A program made the position numbers and the translations under genes. DNA of 37,568 nucleotides from an uncultured Anaerolineales bacterium (GTDB lineage: Bacteria; Chloroflexota; Anaerolineae; Anaerolineales; UBA4823). Positions 1 through 8,400 of the stretch are shown here, one piece after another; the stretch's first letter is position 1, and each line of letters starts with the position of its first letter. The stretch spans positions 1 through 37,568 of the forward strand of contig CAIQJJ010000212.1 in the NCBI GenBank assembly GCA_903872065.1, in the 5' to 3' direction. The notes below the pieces were generated by a model. That model was given only the letters and a program-made list of their open reading frames with translations, did no database searches and had not been told where the DNA came from.

Positions 1-55
1 AATAGCTTTCGTGATGCGTCAAGGACGTGTCGAACGAGAGTTCGTTAGGATTCAT
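1..55 (-). CDS. 5' end of the next transporter gene (probably DppC-type permease), runs off the left edge
   Basis: An ATG (complement of 53-55) opens a frame that stays open to base 1, giving about 18 codons beginning MNPNELSFDTSLTHHESY. A strong SD (GAGGAG on the minus strand, complement of 64-69) sits 8 nt upstream, and the gene starts 47 nt after the stop of the DppB-type permease. In Opp/Dpp operons this position is normally the second permease (DppC), whose N-terminus is a polar cytoplasmic segment before TM1; the visible residues are polar and fit. The identity is inferred from gene order only. Confidence 0.6.
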   Translation of the reverse strand, partial: MNPNELSFDTSLTHHESY

Positions 56-102
56 GAAATCTACTCCTCAAAAATCAACACCTGAAAGTAGGAATAAGGA
101 CC

Positions 103-1098
103 TTAGGAGTAACGAATACGCGGGTCGAGGACGGCCAGGAAAATATCCGCCAGCAAGTTCCCGAGGACAATCAAAACGCCGTACAGCAGGAGGAAGCAGC
201 CAGAGATGTAAATATCCTGCTGCACAAGCGACTCGTAAAACAGAGGGCCCAGCGTGGGCAAGCCCAAAATGATGGCGGCTTCCATTTCACCTTGCATCAT
301 GTAAGGCAGCACTGTTCCCTGGTAGGCAACGATGGCGTGAAGGGCATTCGGCACGGCGTGCTTCAACATGACCACCGATTCGCGCAAACCCTTTGAACGG
401 GCAGTGGTCACAAACTGCGCGCCCAGCACATCCAACAAGTTGCCGCGCATCACCCGCAAATTGCGCGCCACACCACCCAGGCCGGCAATCACCAAAACCG
501 GCCAGATGTGCTTGAACATATCCACCACGCGATCCCAGCTCCAGGGAGCAATCACATACTGAGGGGAGAAGAAAGAGACGATGCTGGGTTGTTTAAAGGT
601 AAAGACCAAGAAATAAAGAATGATAATCGCTATTGAAAAGCGCGGCACAGAGGTAAAGATAAAGGCCAGCACCGCGGTGAGGTTATCCCAGAAGCCGTAT
701 TTGCGTGGGGCGACAAAGATGCCCAAACCGACCCCCACAACGGTTGAGATCAAATGACATAACAAGGCCAACAAGAGCGTCTTTGGCAAGCGTTCGGCAA
801 TTAGCTCGCCGACATCGCGGCGATAGGAAAAAGAATAGCCGAATTTGCCTTCGGTGATCATCCCTTTGATCCATAGTCCAAATTGAACCAGAATCGGCTT
901 ATCCAGATCGTAACGTTCTCGCACAATCTGGGCCGCCCGTTCGGCGTCATCATTGGGCATCCCCTGGTTGATCAGGTACGCTTTATAGGTAGTGGCAAAA
1001 TCGCCGGGAGGCAGTTGGATGACGAAGAAAGCAACCAAGCCAACACCGATCAGCAAAAAAATGGAAATTATCAACCTGCGAACAATATAATTGAGCAT
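103..1098 (-). CDS. ABC transporter permease, DppB/OppB type
   Basis: 331-residue inner-membrane subunit of a peptide/nickel/oligosaccharide-type ABC importer. The N-terminal basic stretch followed by TM1 (residues 7-29), a long extracytoplasmic loop (about 30-100) with the YDLDKP...FG element of DppB proteins, then about five further TM segments match the family in order and length. The EAA-type coupling motif for the ATPase is near residues 227-242 ([15 protein letters not shown]). GGAG about 6 nt before the ATG supports the start. It lies 148 bp after the solute-binding gene, with a strong hairpin between them, and 47 bp before the next, truncated gene. Its solute is presumably that of the binding protein at 1247-3472. 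Confidence 0.93.
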   Translation of the reverse strand: MLNYIVRRLIISIFLLIGVGLVAFFVIQLPPGDFATTYKAYLINQGMPNDDAERAAQIVRERYDLDKPILVQFGLWIKGMITEGKFGYSFSYRRDVGELIAERLPKTLLLALLCHLISTVVGVGLGIFVAPRKYGFWDNLTAVLAFIFTSVPRFSIAIIILYFLVFTFKQPSIVSFFSPQYVIAPWSWDRVVDMFKHIWPVLVIAGLGGVARNLRVMRGNLLDVLGAQFVTTARSKGLRESVVMLKHAVPNALHAIVAYQGTVLPYMMQGEMEAAIILGLPTLGPLFYESLVQQDIYISGCFLLLYGVLIVLGNLLADIFLAVLDPRIRYS

Positions 1099-1167
1099 GT
1101 CGTCTCCACAAAGGTCTTTTCACCACAAGCTCTATCCAAGGCGGCAAATTTTTCCTGGATTTGCCAC

Positions 1168-1205
1168 ACAAGACCTTTAGGGTTTAAGAAAACCCTAAAG
1201 GTCTC
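1168..1205 (-). terminator. Perfect 15-bp hairpin between the solute-binding and permease genes (repeat copy 1)
   Basis: AGACCTTTAGGGTTT (1171-1185) pairs perfectly with AAACCCTAAAGGTCT (1190-1204) around the loop AAGA. On the minus strand it lies 43 nt after the stop of the solute-binding gene and is followed by TTGTG rather than a T-tract, so it may be a leaky terminator or an RNA stabiliser that keeps binding-protein expression above permease expression. The same 38 nt recur exactly at 22245-22282. Confidence 0.7.
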
Positions 1206-1246
1206 GTTTTCATTCTTTGGGACGTTGCCCAAAAGGTCTAAAACAA

Positions 1247-3472
1247 TTACTTGTAAACCGGCAGAGTTTCGGGGCGGTTCTGGGGCAGTTGCTGTTCAAC
1301 TGGCGTCCAGAGGGTATCCAACAGGACCGCATCCTCAACCCAGGTGTACATGAAGACCGGGGTGCCGGACGGAACGTTCTTGACACGCTTGGCAAGACCC
1401 AGGCCATAGCGCCCGACAAAGACGCCCAGATCATACACGTTTTCGGTGTAGATTTTGTTGTACTGAGCCATCAGTTCCTTGCGCTTGGCGACATCGAACG
1501 TGCTGCGGTACTCCGTCACCAACTTGACCAGTTCTTCTTCAAAGGGCAGCATCTCGCGAGGCGTCTCGCCTTCGCGATGGCGGGTGAAGTTGGCGGTCAG
1601 GGGGGCAAGAGCAGTCACATTGACAAAGGGCAGCGCGAAGGGCTGTCCGCCGCGGAAGACCTGCATGTCCCAGTTGCCGGACTGGTTGATTTCGGTGAAG
1701 GCAGAGCTGGTGATAATGCGGTAGTTGATCTTGATGCCCACCTGCGCCCACTGGTTGACCAGGGCCTCAGCAACGCTTTGCGTCTCATGAGCATCTTCGG
1801 AAGCCAAGAGCTGCAATACCACATCCTGGCCAGCCTGCGAGCCTTCGGTCCAGTTCAAAACGCCGTTGTTATCCGTATCCTTAAGACCCATCTCAGCCAA
1901 AAGGGCTTTGGCGGATTCAACATCATACGGATAGTAGACCACAGAATTGCGATCGAATTCGGGAGCGCCCGGATACAGGCCGCCCGCCCACGCGCGCAGG
2001 AATGGGCCGCGCATGATGGACTGGGCAATACCTTCACGATCCGCAGCATAGCTCAAAGCCTGGCGGAAGCGCAGGTCGCGGAACAGTTGGCGGACTGCCT
2101 TGTCCCGATCGTTCTGGGTACCGACATCCACCGAGAAGTTGAACAAGACGCCATAACCCAGGGTTTCAGGGCCCCAGGTAACCTGGTACTTGGCATCCGC
2201 TTCTTGGGCGGTGGTCATCGCCTCAACAAAGGTGCTGGGGTTCTCCAGGTTCATGTGATCGCAGTCGCCGGCGATGGTGCAAAGATCACGCCCAATGCCG
2301 CTGGGGCCTTTGCGGTACTGAATTTCATCGAAGTAGGGCAGTTGGTTGCCGGCTTCGTCTACTTTCCAGTAGTAAGGATTGCGGCGCATGATCATCAGTT
2401 CGTCGGTCTTGTATTCAGTGATCACCCACGGCCCCATGGTGACAAGGGGTAAATTGTCGGGGGCGAGGGCATTTTCAAAATCTTTATAGGTCGGCTTGGG
2501 GTCAGCCATGCTCCACTGGGGATGCAGGGATTTAAGCTGATGCGCCGGCATGACAACGAAGTTCTCGTCGTTCATCATGTAGTAGGCATCCAGCGGCTTG
2601 GCAACCGGGAAGGTGAATTTAATGGTGAAATCATCCACCTTCGCCAGGGTGGCGGGTTGGCCGTCCCAGCTCCAGGCATCCTGCTTGCGCGGGGCGTTCA
2701 CATTGGCGTCAAGAATGTAGCCTTCCCAGGTGAAGATGACATCATCGGCGGTGAAAGGCTGGCCATCCGACCATTTTGCGCCTTCGATCAGGTGCATGGT
2801 CAGTTCCTTGCCATCCGCAGACCACTCCCAGCTCTTGGCCAGTTCGGGCATCGGCTCAATATCCTGCGAGGCGCGATACAGCGGGCCGGTCTTCACCAGC
2901 GAGCCATAGCGAGAAGTGTAGGATTCGATGCCGAACCACCCCATGCTGACGCCAGCCATAATATTGTAGCCGGCGGTGGGGCAGGCCGAGAAGCCGCGCC
3001 ACAGATCGCCATAGACGCCAATGCCATCGGACATGCCACTGGTCAAGTAGACCTGCGGTTCTTTGGGCAGGCGATCCTTGACAGGAGGCAGCGTTCCATC
3101 GGCAACCAATTTGTCCATCCAGGCAGGCTGTGAATAGCTATCCAACGCCTTGTAGGTGACAATCTGGTCAATTGGCAGGCGCTTCACTTCCGCTCCGCCC
3201 AATTCCAGTTGGTTCGCTTCAGGATAGGGGATCGGAGGGACGACTTTCGCCGCGGCCGGCTCTTCGGGCGCCTTGGTGGCTTCGGGAGCTTTGGTCGGTT
3301 CAGCGGCTTTCGTCGCTTCGGGAGCTTTGGTTGGTTCAGCAGCTTTCGTGGCTTCAGGCGCTTTGGTGGCCTCTGGGGCCGGCGCTTGAGTGGCAGGGGT
3401 GGAGCAAGCTGCTAAGAGCATTGAAACCACCATAATCAGAGTCAACAACTTCCATGCAATATTGGACTTCAT
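1247..3472 (-). CDS. Family 5 extracellular solute-binding lipoprotein (SBP_bac_5)
   Basis: About 741-residue lipoprotein, the capture subunit of the Opp/Dpp-type importer encoded around it. The ATG at 3472 was preferred to one at 3517 because AGGAGA lies 8 nt upstream and the protein then begins with a normal lipoprotein signal ending in LLAACS (lipobox Cys about residue 23). A Pro/Ala/Thr/Lys linker made of PEATKA/AEPTKA units follows, typical of Chloroflexota lipoproteins. The rest is SBP_bac_5: a LAKSWEWSADGKELT segment, the WSDGQPFTADDVIFTWE motif, RNPYYWK, and a FRQALSYAADREGIAQ segment. It is longer than the usual 500-600 residues because of the linker and an insertion before the first SBP motif. 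Family members bind peptides, nickel, oligosaccharides or sialic acid; the sequence alone does not say which. Confidence 0.93.
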   Translation of the reverse strand: MKSNIAWKLLTLIMVVSMLLAACSTPATQAPAPEATKAPEATKAAEPTKAPEATKAAEPTKAPEATKAPEEPAAAKVVPPIPYPEANQLELGGAEVKRLPIDQIVTYKALDSYSQPAWMDKLVADGTLPPVKDRLPKEPQVYLTSGMSDGIGVYGDLWRGFSACPTAGYNIMAGVSMGWFGIESYTSRYGSLVKTGPLYRASQDIEPMPELAKSWEWSADGKELTMHLIEGAKWSDGQPFTADDVIFTWEGYILDANVNAPRKQDAWSWDGQPATLAKVDDFTIKFTFPVAKPLDAYYMMNDENFVVMPAHQLKSLHPQWSMADPKPTYKDFENALAPDNLPLVTMGPWVITEYKTDELMIMRRNPYYWKVDEAGNQLPYFDEIQYRKGPSGIGRDLCTIAGDCDHMNLENPSTFVEAMTTAQEADAKYQVTWGPETLGYGVLFNFSVDVGTQNDRDKAVRQLFRDLRFRQALSYAADREGIAQSIMRGPFLRAWAGGLYPGAPEFDRNSVVYYPYDVESAKALLAEMGLKDTDNNGVLNWTEGSQAGQDVVLQLLASEDAHETQSVAEALVNQWAQVGIKINYRIITSSAFTEINQSGNWDMQVFRGGQPFALPFVNVTALAPLTANFTRHREGETPREMLPFEEELVKLVTEYRSTFDVAKRKELMAQYNKIYTENVYDLGVFVGRYGLGLAKRVKNVPSGTPVFMYTWVEDAVLLDTLWTPVEQQLPQNRPETLPVYK
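3236..3412 (-). repeat. Low-complexity coding repeat (PEATKA/AEPTKA linker)
   Basis: Within the solute-binding lipoprotein gene the DNA repeats units of about 18 nt (CTTTGGTNGCTTCAGGNG-like on the plus strand), encoding PEATKAPEATKAAEPTKAP-type sequence. It is the flexible spacer between the membrane-anchored Cys and the binding domain. The repeats are in frame and degenerate, as expected for a linker changing by slippage. Confidence 0.8.
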
Positions 3473-3655
3473 AAGATACTTCTCCTCAAGTTTCATAATG
3501 TTGGCTGGGGCATCCATTTTCCAGCCTGAACCTTTACAGGGATTCGCAGCACGGGATTGACGCCGCTGACAAGCATAGGATCAATTCCAGGCTGCATTTG
3601 CACGGTAAAGGTGTGCAATCAAGCGCAGGATGCTGCGCAGGTTTAAAATTTTGCT
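3473..3655 (-). other. Intercistronic gap with two small hairpins upstream of the solute-binding gene
   Basis: This 183-bp stretch separates the small membrane peptide gene from the solute-binding gene. It holds two inverted repeats: TTGCAC/GTGCAA (3598-3603 with 3613-3618) and GCGCAG/CTGCGC (3623-3628 with 3633-3638). Neither has a T-tract on the minus strand. The gap is long for this operon, so an internal promoter or processing site is possible, but I see no convincing -35/-10 pair. Confidence 0.35.
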
Positions 3656-3802
3656 TTACGCCTCCTTTCTGAAGAGTCTCAGACAAAACATCGCCGTGGC
3701 CGCAAAAAAAAGTGCAACGAGGCTCGTTCCAGCGACAAAGAGCATCGCCGCCATATAGAGCATCATCACAATTAAAAGCAGCGTGGCGATATAAAGTATC
3801 AC
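3656..3802 (-). CDS. Small (48 aa) hydrophobic membrane peptide, translationally coupled to the ATPase gene
   Basis: A GTG start (complement of 3800-3802) overlaps the TGA stop of the ATPase gene as GTGA, and AAGGG lies 6 nt upstream inside that gene. The frame gives 48 residues: about 40 almost uninterrupted hydrophobic residues (VILYIATLLLIVMM..., then a GTS break near 25-27, then LVALFFAATAMF) ending in a basic tail, LRLFRKEA, and TAA. The composition fits one long or two short transmembrane helices with the tail in the cytoplasm. I do not recognise the family. Its position between the ATPase and binding-protein genes suggests an accessory or regulatory peptide of the importer. It is too short for most gene finders. 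The overlap, SD and composition are seen in the sequence; the role is inference. Confidence 0.6.
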   Translation of the reverse strand: MILYIATLLLIVMMLYMAAMLFVAGTSLVALFFAATAMFCLRLFRKEA

Positions 3803-4857
3803 GATGACCCTTCGCCATACAACCAACAAGATACCAGGCGTCCGGGTTGGACCTCGCGCAGATCTGGCTTGCGCTCATTGCAAATGCTCATCACGCGCGG
3901 ACAGCGCGGCCCAAATGGGCAGCCCGGAATGATCTCGGTGGGCGTAGGCACCATGCCAGAAATCGGCACAAGCACTTTCTTCCCCTTCTTGCCCAACACC
4001 GGCACCGAGTTTAACAGCCCTACGGTATAGGGATGGAGCGGCTGGCGAAACAAAGCATGGGTTTCAGAATATTCGACTATTTTACCCAGGTACATCACTG
4101 CCACATCGGCGGCCATCTGCGAAACAACGCCCAGGTTGTGGGTAATCAGAATGATGGACGAATTAAAGTCGGCCTGAAGCTGATTCATCAGATCCAAGAT
4201 TTGCGCTTGAACGGTGACATCCAGGGCAGTGGTCGGCTCATCGGCAATCAGGATCGAGGGGTTGCAAGAAAGCGCCATTGCGATCATGACGCGCTGCCGC
4301 ATGCCTCCACTCAACTGATGCGGGTATTCCTGCAAGCGCTGCTTGGGGGCGCTGATCTGCACCTTGGTGAGCATTTCCAGGGCGCGATCGAGCGCCTCTT
4401 TGCGCCCTACGCGTTGATGAATGGTCACTACCTCAGCGATCTGATCGCCAACGGTGTAGAGGGGGTTGAGAGAGGTCATCGGTTCCTGGAAAACCATGGC
4501 GATCTCGCCGCCGCGGATGCTGCGCATCTTTGAGCCGCGCGCATCCAGTTTCGCAATATCCACCATCGTGTGATCGTGGCGCAAATACAAATTGATCTCC
4601 CCTGAAACGATCTTGCCCGGCGGCGACTGGATCAAGCGCATGATGGACATGGCGGTGATGCTCTTGCCGCAACCACTCTCGCCAACCAACCCCAGAGTAG
4701 ATTTACGCTTTAGACTTAAATCCACCCCATCCACCGAACGCACTGTTCCTTTTTCGAGAAAGAAATAAGTTTTCAGGTCTTTAATTTCGAGCAAGGGAGC
4801 CGCCTCGAAACTTGCCGCAGGAGAGGATAGGATAGAAGAAGAGGAAGAATCAATCAT
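3799..4857 (-). CDS. ABC transporter ATP-binding protein, DppD/OppD type
   Basis: 352-residue ATPase that powers the Opp/Dpp-type importer at the cytoplasmic face. Walker A is GESGCGKS (59-66), the Q-loop is VFQEPMTSLNP (about 122-132), the signature is LSGGMRQR (182-189), Walker B is ILIADEP (202-208) and the H-loop is THN (239-241). The C-terminal oligopeptide-transporter extension is present (PISGMVPTPTEIIPGCPFGPRCP, about 298-320), with the paired cysteines usual in DppD/OppD. The first 20 residues are a Ser/Ala-rich leader of no clear function. The start is 3 nt after the receiver gene's stop, with only a weak SD, so translation is probably coupled. Importers of this kind usually have a second ATPase (DppF); none is visible here and it may lie beyond the left edge. 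Confidence 0.94.
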   Translation of the reverse strand: MIDSSSSSILSSPAASFEAAPLLEIKDLKTYFFLEKGTVRSVDGVDLSLKRKSTLGLVGESGCGKSITAMSIMRLIQSPPGKIVSGEINLYLRHDHTMVDIAKLDARGSKMRSIRGGEIAMVFQEPMTSLNPLYTVGDQIAEVVTIHQRVGRKEALDRALEMLTKVQISAPKQRLQEYPHQLSGGMRQRVMIAMALSCNPSILIADEPTTALDVTVQAQILDLMNQLQADFNSSIILITHNLGVVSQMAADVAVMYLGKIVEYSETHALFRQPLHPYTVGLLNSVPVLGKKGKKVLVPISGMVPTPTEIIPGCPFGPRCPRVMSICNERKPDLREVQPGRLVSCWLYGEGSS

Positions 4858-4860
4858 AGC

Positions 4861-5280
4861 TTATTTTCTCAGAATTTGGTGCAGCGCATCGTGCAATTCG
4901 GTTGGCAATACAGGTTTCACCAGATAAATCACTGCGCCCATTTCCAGGCCGCGGCGGCGCTCATCCAAGGAACTACATAACAGAATGGGAATAGTTTTGT
5001 GTTTCAAGCTGCGCTGAATCGCCTCAAGCAACTCCCAGCCTTGCCCACCACCCCAATCCGGTTCCATGATCACGGCGCGCACCCCAGTTTGCTGAACCAT
5101 TGCCAGCGCTTCTTGCTTGTTCAAGGTGCCTAACACATCATATTCAGTGCTTAACTCCCGTGAGTACAATTCTAGCGTTGGCAAATCATCTTCAACAATG
5201 ACAATCGTTGGACGAAGATCGGGGGAGCGGCGCTCATGCACGCCATCTACCCCACCTTTACCGAATTTGCCGGTGGGCAT
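4861..5280 (-). CDS. Stand-alone receiver domain with Glu at the phosphoacceptor position
   Basis: 139-residue CheY-like protein with no output domain. The ATG at 5280 was chosen over 5295 because GAGGAG lies 7 nt upstream. The fold elements are in order: beta1 with the acidic patch (IVIVEDD), beta4 LLCSS with the switch Ser, and the conserved Lys in YLVKP. Aligning IMEPDWGGGQGWELL with the usual LLDLMMPGMDGWELL puts Glu, not Asp, at the phosphoacceptor site, with a new Asp two residues on. Asp-to-Glu can mimic phosphorylation, so this is probably a constitutively active or phosphorylation-independent receiver. It lies between the sensor gene and the transporter genes, 3 nt before the ATPase, so it may link sensing to uptake. 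The promoter candidate is at 5370-5398. Confidence 0.85.
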   Translation of the reverse strand: MPTGKFGKGGVDGVHERRSPDLRPTIVIVEDDLPTLELYSRELSTEYDVLGTLNKQEALAMVQQTGVRAVIMEPDWGGGQGWELLEAIQRSLKHKTIPILLCSSLDERRRGLEMGAVIYLVKPVLPTELHDALHQILRK

Positions 5281-5437
5281 ACAGAGACTCCTCAACAGTG
5301 ATCGGGCGGTTGTCTATCTCGCCGCCGCGTCCAGCCAGTCTAATGCGTTTCAGGCTGTCAGATGGTTTTACTATACAAAATTGTAAGGTATCTGTCTTGG
5401 ACAATACACCGAGATTCTTGGATAAAAGAACGATGAA
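5281..5437 (-). promoter_or_regulatory. Promoter candidate and operator-like palindrome upstream of the receiver/transporter genes
   Basis: On the minus strand AAGACA (complement of 5393-5398), a 17-bp spacer and TATAGT (complement of 5370-5375) form a plausible sigma-70-type promoter, giving a leader of about 80 nt. The spacer and -10 contain CTTACAATTTTGTATAG (complement of 5371-5387). This closely resembles the palindrome CTTACAAATTTGTAAG in front of the subtilase gene (26354-26369). A regulator binding here would block the -10. Confidence 0.45.
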
Positions 5438-8400
5438 TCAAGAGCGGCGGTACTCCTGCGGCGAAACGCCCATCTGTTTGCGAAAGACGCGGCTGAAATA
5501 CGCCGGATCGTCAAACGCGACCTGAGAGGCGATCGCTGTGACGCTCAAGGTTGTGGCGCGCAGCAGTTCACAGGCTTTTTGAATTCTCAAACGGCTCAAA
5601 TATTCCCACGGGGTCAGGCCCACTTCCTGGCGAAAAATTTGCGTCAGGTAGTTTTCCGTGACGCCCACCGCGCTGGCAACTGCGGCGCGGGAGAGGGTCT
5701 GTTGGTAATTTTGCTGCAAATAGGCCAGGGCATGCCGCGCCAGGGCGCTGGTGGAACGTGAAAGGGGATTTTCACCATGAAAAGCCTGCTGCAAAATATC
5801 GGCTGTTTCCTCAGTCGTCAGGATATTTTTCGGCTGAAAAGTCACTTGAGCATAATCCAGGCGTTGGATATCTTCAAAGGTCAGCATTTTTCCACTCAGC
5901 ACGACCACCGGCGCGTTTTGCGTCAGCGGCGAGGCGCGTAAAGCTTCAAGCACCTGAAAGCCATTGACCTGAGGCATCATCAGATCGAGCAGCACCAACC
6001 CAGGCGCTTGCTCTGGGGCTTTCACCTGCGCCAACAAACCCAGCGCCTGCGCCCCATCTGCGGCCGTCAAAATCTCAAGATCAAGAAAGACCTGACTCGC
6101 CAGCGATTGGTAGAGCAGGCGCGCCTCAGGATCATCATCTACAATCCAAACCGGACGACAGGAGAGCGAGGGGCGCAAGCCATCAAAAATCTCGCGCAGT
6201 TCGCGGATCGGGACAGGCTTGAGAAGGACGTTGGTCAAAGCGCCGCCCTCTGGGGATGAGGAAGAGGCGGCGCCAGCATACAGCACGAAAGGCAGGCGAG
6301 CGCAGGCTGGCTGCCGGCGCAAACGCTGGATCAGACTCCATTCCCGCGAGGTGGTTTGGCGGGCGGCGGCGGCGGCCATATCCCAAACCAGGGCGACCGG
6401 CTGGGCCTGCTCAAACAAATCTTCGATGCGATCGCCTGGCGCGAGCGAATAAGTTTCTACCGAGACGGAAGATGAAGCGGCAAAAGGAGGAAAATGGCGC
6501 GCCGCGGCGAATGATTTGACTTCTGATAAAACAGGTTTGCTTTGAGGAAACTGCTTCTCACTGGAGATCCACACGATCACCGGCCGTTTCGCGCCGCCGG
6601 CTTCCGCCCCATTCCATGCGGCGGCGCTGACGATTGAAGTCTGCTCGCCGCTGAGATCAGGCAAAGGGAAATAGACGTGAAAAATACTGCCCTGCCCCGG
6701 CTGACTTTGCAATAAAATATCGCCGCCATGCAAGGTAACCAGGCGGCGCGTGATGGTTAGCCCCAGCCCCACCCCCTCGCTGCGACGATGGGAGTAGTCG
6801 CTGGTGACAAATGGCTCAAAAATGCGTTCCTGCTGCTCAATTGGAATACCTGGGCCGGTATCCTGCACCCAAAGATGCAGGTACGGCGGCTCTACCTCCG
6901 CGCCCAGAGCAATCTGGCCGGCAATGGTGAATTTGCTGGCGTTATTGAGCAAATTCAACACAATCTGGCGCAGGCGGATCGGGTCGGCGTGAATCAGCGG
7001 CAGACGTTCGGGAATATCCAACTTCCAGTTCAGCTCTTCACGCGGCGACAAACTATTCACAAAACTCTCGAAGGTTTGCGCAAGCAAGCCGGCCGGCTCA
7101 ACCACTTCCAAAGCCAGGTCCAGCGCCCCGATCTCGGCGCGGGAGAGATCGAGCAGGTCGTTAATAATATGGTAAAGATGTTCGCCGCTCTGCAAAATAT
7201 ATTCCAGGTCGCGGCGCAGCGCGGGCGGCAGTTCCACCTGGTAGGGATTGGGCGCGCCCAACGCCGACTGGCTGTAGCCCATAATGATATTGAGCGGTGT
7301 GCGCAGTTCATGGCTCACATTCGCCAGTAAGCGCGTCTTCAAGCGATCGCCGGCTTCCGCCGCGGCGCGCGCTTGCAGGGCCTCGGCATACAACTCAGCA
7401 TTGCGCATGGCGACGCCCAATTGATCGGCCAACGCCTGCAATCCCACCAAATCCTGGCGCGCATGGCGCATGGGTTGGCGGCTGTGCAGGTCTAGCACCC
7501 CGGAAATGCTTCCACCCCAGTGGATCGGCAGCGCCACGCGCGAGCGCATTTCAGCCCATTCGGGTTCAGGGGAAAAACGGTAGCTGTAACGAGTATCGGG
7601 GATAAAAACTGGGGCGCGGCGCTGCACCACCTGCGCCAACAAGCCGGCCTGGGCCAAAGGAACGGCCTGGGCAGCGCCAGGGCGTATGCCGCTGGAGCCA
7701 TAGGGAGTAAACATCTGCTCCGCCTCGTCCCACAAGAACAAACGCACCGCATCGTAACCGTAGTTGGTACGGATCAGGTTCGCGATTTCATGCGAAAGCT
7801 GAGCGCGATCCAAAATAGCTCCCACGCGGCGGCTGATGGCCATGCTGGTTTCAAGCTGCAGCAGGCGGTCTTGTTCTTGGCGCAGGCTGCCCCCCACCAA
7901 TTGGCTGGGCAAATCGGCAATCTCTTGCAATTTCTTGACACTGCGCTCCAACGCGTTTTCCGCCACAACCCACTCAAACTTGCAAAAGCGATAATTGTTG
8001 ACAATTTTGCCACGCGCAGATTGAAGCGCCAGGTCAACCACCTGGGCGGCGATGTCCACGGGCGAGGTTTCCACCGTTGCGGTCATCCTGCCCTCGGCGA
8101 TTGCCGCCAACGCCAAAGGATCGCCGTTGACGCCAACAATGATTGTCCTGGCGTTCACCAGGCCTAAAGACTGCCCGGCATCGCGCGCCGCCAATGCGAG
8201 CGAGTCAGACAGGCCAAAAATGGCGTCAGGCGCGGTGTCCCAACCGCGCAGCATCATCTTTATACTGGGCAGCGCGTCTTCATAGCGCCAAAACGTAGGG
8301 CAGTGCACGACCGAAATACCGGGAATTTTCGAGAGGACATCATAAAAGCCGGCGACGCGCGAGATGCCCTTATCGCTGCCGGCATCCAACAACCCGCCAA

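Noticed and set aside
1217-2452. 411-codon open frame antisense to the solute-binding gene
   Set aside because: It mirrors a clear SBP_bac_5 gene, has no SD, and its composition is that of an antisense shadow in GC-rich DNA.
3236-3412. Short regular repeats resembling an array
   Set aside because: They are in-frame degenerate PEATKA linker codons with no spacers; not a CRISPR.
3534-3878. 114-codon minus-strand frame after the ATPase gene
   Set aside because: It overlaps the ATPase end in another frame and has a non-membrane, Cys-rich composition without an SD; the GTGA-coupled 48-residue frame is a better explanation of this gap.
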